From positions 1-6,438 of the forward strand of contig VFKJ01000157.1 in NCBI GenBank assembly GCA_009885595.1: a stretch of 6,438 nucleotides of DNA, written 5' to 3'. Source of the stretch: Myxococcales bacterium. Its GTDB lineage: Bacteria > Myxococcota > Myxococcia > Myxococcales > Myxococcaceae. Positions 4,852 to 6,438 of this stretch are shown here, piece after piece; positions within the stretch are counted from its first letter, which is position 1, and every line of letters begins with the position of its first letter. Position numbers and translations under genes: made by a program. The notes beneath the pieces were generated by a model, which saw nothing but the letters and a program-made list of their open reading frames with translations, did no database searches and was not told where the DNA came from.

Positions 4852-6438
4852 GGGCGGGCCCTCCGAAGGTGCGGCGGCGTTTGGCCACCGTGCTGGTGCA
4901 GTGGCGCTTCAGGTCTTCGTCATGGGTGTGGCCGTGCACCTCTTTGATCAGCACCTCGGCCTCGGGGTGGTTGATCGCGCCCAGCCCCGCGACCGCGACG
5001 ATCTGCAGCCACCGGTGATGCGCGGACAAGCGCCCGAGCAGGCCCGCCTTGAAGTGCGCCCAGGGCTTGAACAGCCCCACCGCGGTCGGGGGCGCGAGGC
5101 TCGCGAGCGCTTCCCCCACAGCGATGGCGGACTCCATCGACAGGCTGTCGGCCGACGCGCGCGCCTCGACCTGCTTGGCCAACACCGAGAAGCCGCGCCG
5201 CTCCTTGGCGGCCGCCATCACCTGCGCCGTGCGCCCGAAGACCGCGTCGTCGGGGCTCGCCGCGAACTTCACCAGCAGGTTCGAGAGCTCGTCGGTGTGC
5301 GGGGCGTGCGCGAGGATCTCGAGCGCCTCGAGGTGCGACGCGGGCTCGGTGCTCTGCGCGAGCTGGGTGGCGGTGGCGATCGCCTGCTCCGGCGCGGTGG
5401 CCATCAACACCGACACGATCTGACTCGCCGCCTTGCGATCGGAGTGGTGCAGCTGCTCCATCAGCGAGCCCACGTCCTTGGCGGCGAGCTTGCTCATCAG
5501 ATCCTTGAGCACGAGCTGCACCTGTGGATCTTCCGTCGCGTTCAGGTGCTCGACGATCACCCCGACGTGATTGCCGGGGAGCTCGAGCAGCAGCCCGGTC
5601 AGCTCGGGCGGCGCCGCGCTCAGCCCGGGGTGCAGGCAGTCGAGCAGGTGACCGATCGCCTCCGGCGTGCCGATGGCGCCCTCGAGCTGGGTGATGAGCT
5701 CGATGCCGATGCCGTGCTGCGAGCGAATGGACTTCACCAGCTCGAGCAGCGCGCCCCCAGCCCCGTCGGCGATGCAGTAGTCGCGCACCTCGGTCACCAG
5801 CGGCACCAGCTCGCCGTTCGAGAGCAGCGACGCCGGGCCATTCGCGGCGATCAGCAGCTCGTGAACCAGCCGCACCGCGTGGTGAGGAACGGTCGCGGGG
5901 CCTTCTTCGGCGCGCAGGCCGTCGAGATAGACCTTCGGCACCTCGCGCCAGACGTAGGTGACCGGCGGCTCGGCGGCGGGCAGCGGGCGATCGAAGTCGA
6001 TGGGCGCGCTCGCCTTCACCTGGTGCGCGGCGTCGAGCTCGGGCAGGGCGGGCTCGGGGTGCTCCTCGCCGGGAGTGAAGCCTTCCGCGGCGGTGAAGCC
6101 GATGAACTGGAAGCTCGCCTTGCGCAGCAGGGTGACGATGTCGTCTTCCTGCTGGCGCACGCCGGAGAAGCGCACCGAGAGGATCTCCAGCAAGCGCACG
6201 CACTCTTCCCAGGTCAGCCCGGGCCGAATCACCAGGCTGCGCACGCCGTCGCGGAAGAGCCTGAAGGCCAGCGAGCGCTCGCGATCGAGATCTTTGTAGA
6301 CGACCTCTGTGCCCAGCAAGAGCTCGAAGGGCTTGATGGCGAAGGTGAGCTCGCCGTGGGCCTTGAGCGCCGCGTCGATGCTCTCGCGGTACTCGGAGAG
6401 GAAGCGGCGGATGATCACGTTCTTCGAGTCGTAGAGCG
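4844..6438 (-). CDS. HEAT-like repeat protein, partial (N-terminus beyond right edge)
   Basis: The open frame continues to the right edge of the window. A GTG occurs at 6418, but coding sequence runs on upstream of it (LYDSKN precedes VIIRRFLSEYRESID), so the true start is probably outside and about 530 C-terminal residues are visible. The first ~110 visible residues form a helical-then-beta module with ELTFAIKPFELLLGTEVVY and a later RSLVIRPGLTWEECVRLLEIL segment. A Pro/Glu/Ala-rich linker follows. From roughly visible residue 175 to the end there are repeated amphipathic helix pairs rich in Ala and Leu, with phrases such as LLLELPGNHVGVIVEHLN and LEALEILAHAPHTDELSNLLVKF, typical of HEAT or Armadillo-type scaffolds. 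No catalytic motif, signal peptide or membrane segment is visible. Such solenoids usually bind proteins. The 8-bp overlap with the HD-GYP-like gene makes that protein the obvious partner. The exact function is unknown. Confidence 0.82.
   Translation of the reverse strand, partial: LYDSKNVIIRRFLSEYRESIDAALKAHGELTFAIKPFELLLGTEVVYKDLDRERSLAFRLFRDGVRSLVIRPGLTWEECVRLLEILSVRFSGVRQQEDDIVTLLRKASFQFIGFTAAEGFTPGEEHPEPALPELDAAHQVKASAPIDFDRPLPAAEPPVTYVWREVPKVYLDGLRAEEGPATVPHHAVRLVHELLIAANGPASLLSNGELVPLVTEVRDYCIADGAGGALLELVKSIRSQHGIGIELITQLEGAIGTPEAIGHLLDCLHPGLSAAPPELTGLLLELPGNHVGVIVEHLNATEDPQVQLVLKDLMSKLAAKDVGSLMEQLHHSDRKAASQIVSVLMATAPEQAIATATQLAQSTEPASHLEALEILAHAPHTDELSNLLVKFAASPDDAVFGRTAQVMAAAKERRGFSVLAKQVEARASADSLSMESAIAVGEALASLAPPTAVGLFKPWAHFKAGLLGRLSAHHRWLQIVAVAGLGAINHPEAEVLIKEVHGHTHDEDLKRHCTSTVAKRRRTFGGPAHG

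Noticed and set aside
3568..4947. 459-codon plus-strand open frame opposite the HD-GYP-like gene
   Set aside because: Its translation is dominated by Arg, His, Gln and Val with no domain pattern. It is the antisense shadow of a clearly coding minus-strand gene in GC-rich DNA.
4844..6418. GTG at 6418 as true start of the HEAT-like gene
   Set aside because: The frame stays open with coding-like residues (LYDSKN) up to the window edge, so the start is more likely outside the window.

Overview
The window is GC-rich with strongly GC-biased third codon positions. It carries a tightly packed pair of genes (HEAT-like repeat protein plus HD-GYP-like protein) of a style common in Myxococcota (myxobacteria and other former Deltaproteobacteria). 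That phylum is my best guess. It rests on gene style and composition, not on a database search.

Layout, left to right. (1) Positions 1-98 hold the 3' tail of a plus-strand gene that begins outside the window and whose family I cannot name. (2) Positions 99-200 form a convergent intergenic gap with a perfect 8-bp stem-loop. (3) Positions 201-2430, minus strand, are a two-gene operon: a beta-class carbonic anhydrase followed, with an 11-bp overlap and a GTG start, by a SulP-family anion transporter with a C-terminal STAS domain. (4) Positions 2431-2519 are a short AT-rich divergent promoter region with a 7-bp inverted repeat. (5) Positions 2520-3473, plus strand, encode a LysR-type regulator closely resembling NhaR. 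(6) Positions 3474-3501 are a 28-bp convergent gap. (7) Positions 3502-6438, minus strand, are a second operon: a HEAT-like repeat protein that runs off the right edge, and an HD-GYP-like protein with eroded signature motifs, overlapping by 8 bp.

The first functional unit looks like inorganic-carbon handling. The carbonic anhydrase interconverts CO2 and bicarbonate, the SulP protein probably moves bicarbonate (or another anion), and the divergent NhaR-like regulator probably controls both. NhaR proteins are known as Na+-responsive regulators and several SulP bicarbonate carriers are Na+-coupled, so a Na+/pH/bicarbonate response is a reasonable hypothesis. The second unit looks like a regulatory or scaffold pair. 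Both proteins appear to carry the same kind of N-terminal module.

The most unusual observation is a near-identical direct repeat of about 35 bp (101-135 and 3492-3527) that brackets the whole carbonic anhydrase-SulP-NhaR block. The right copy encodes the last residues of the HD protein and its stop codon. The left copy looks like a detached remnant of that gene end. This suggests either that the three-gene block was inserted at the end of the HD gene, or that this is a dispersed hairpin repeat placed at convergent gene ends. I saw no tRNA, rRNA, CRISPR array or transposase.
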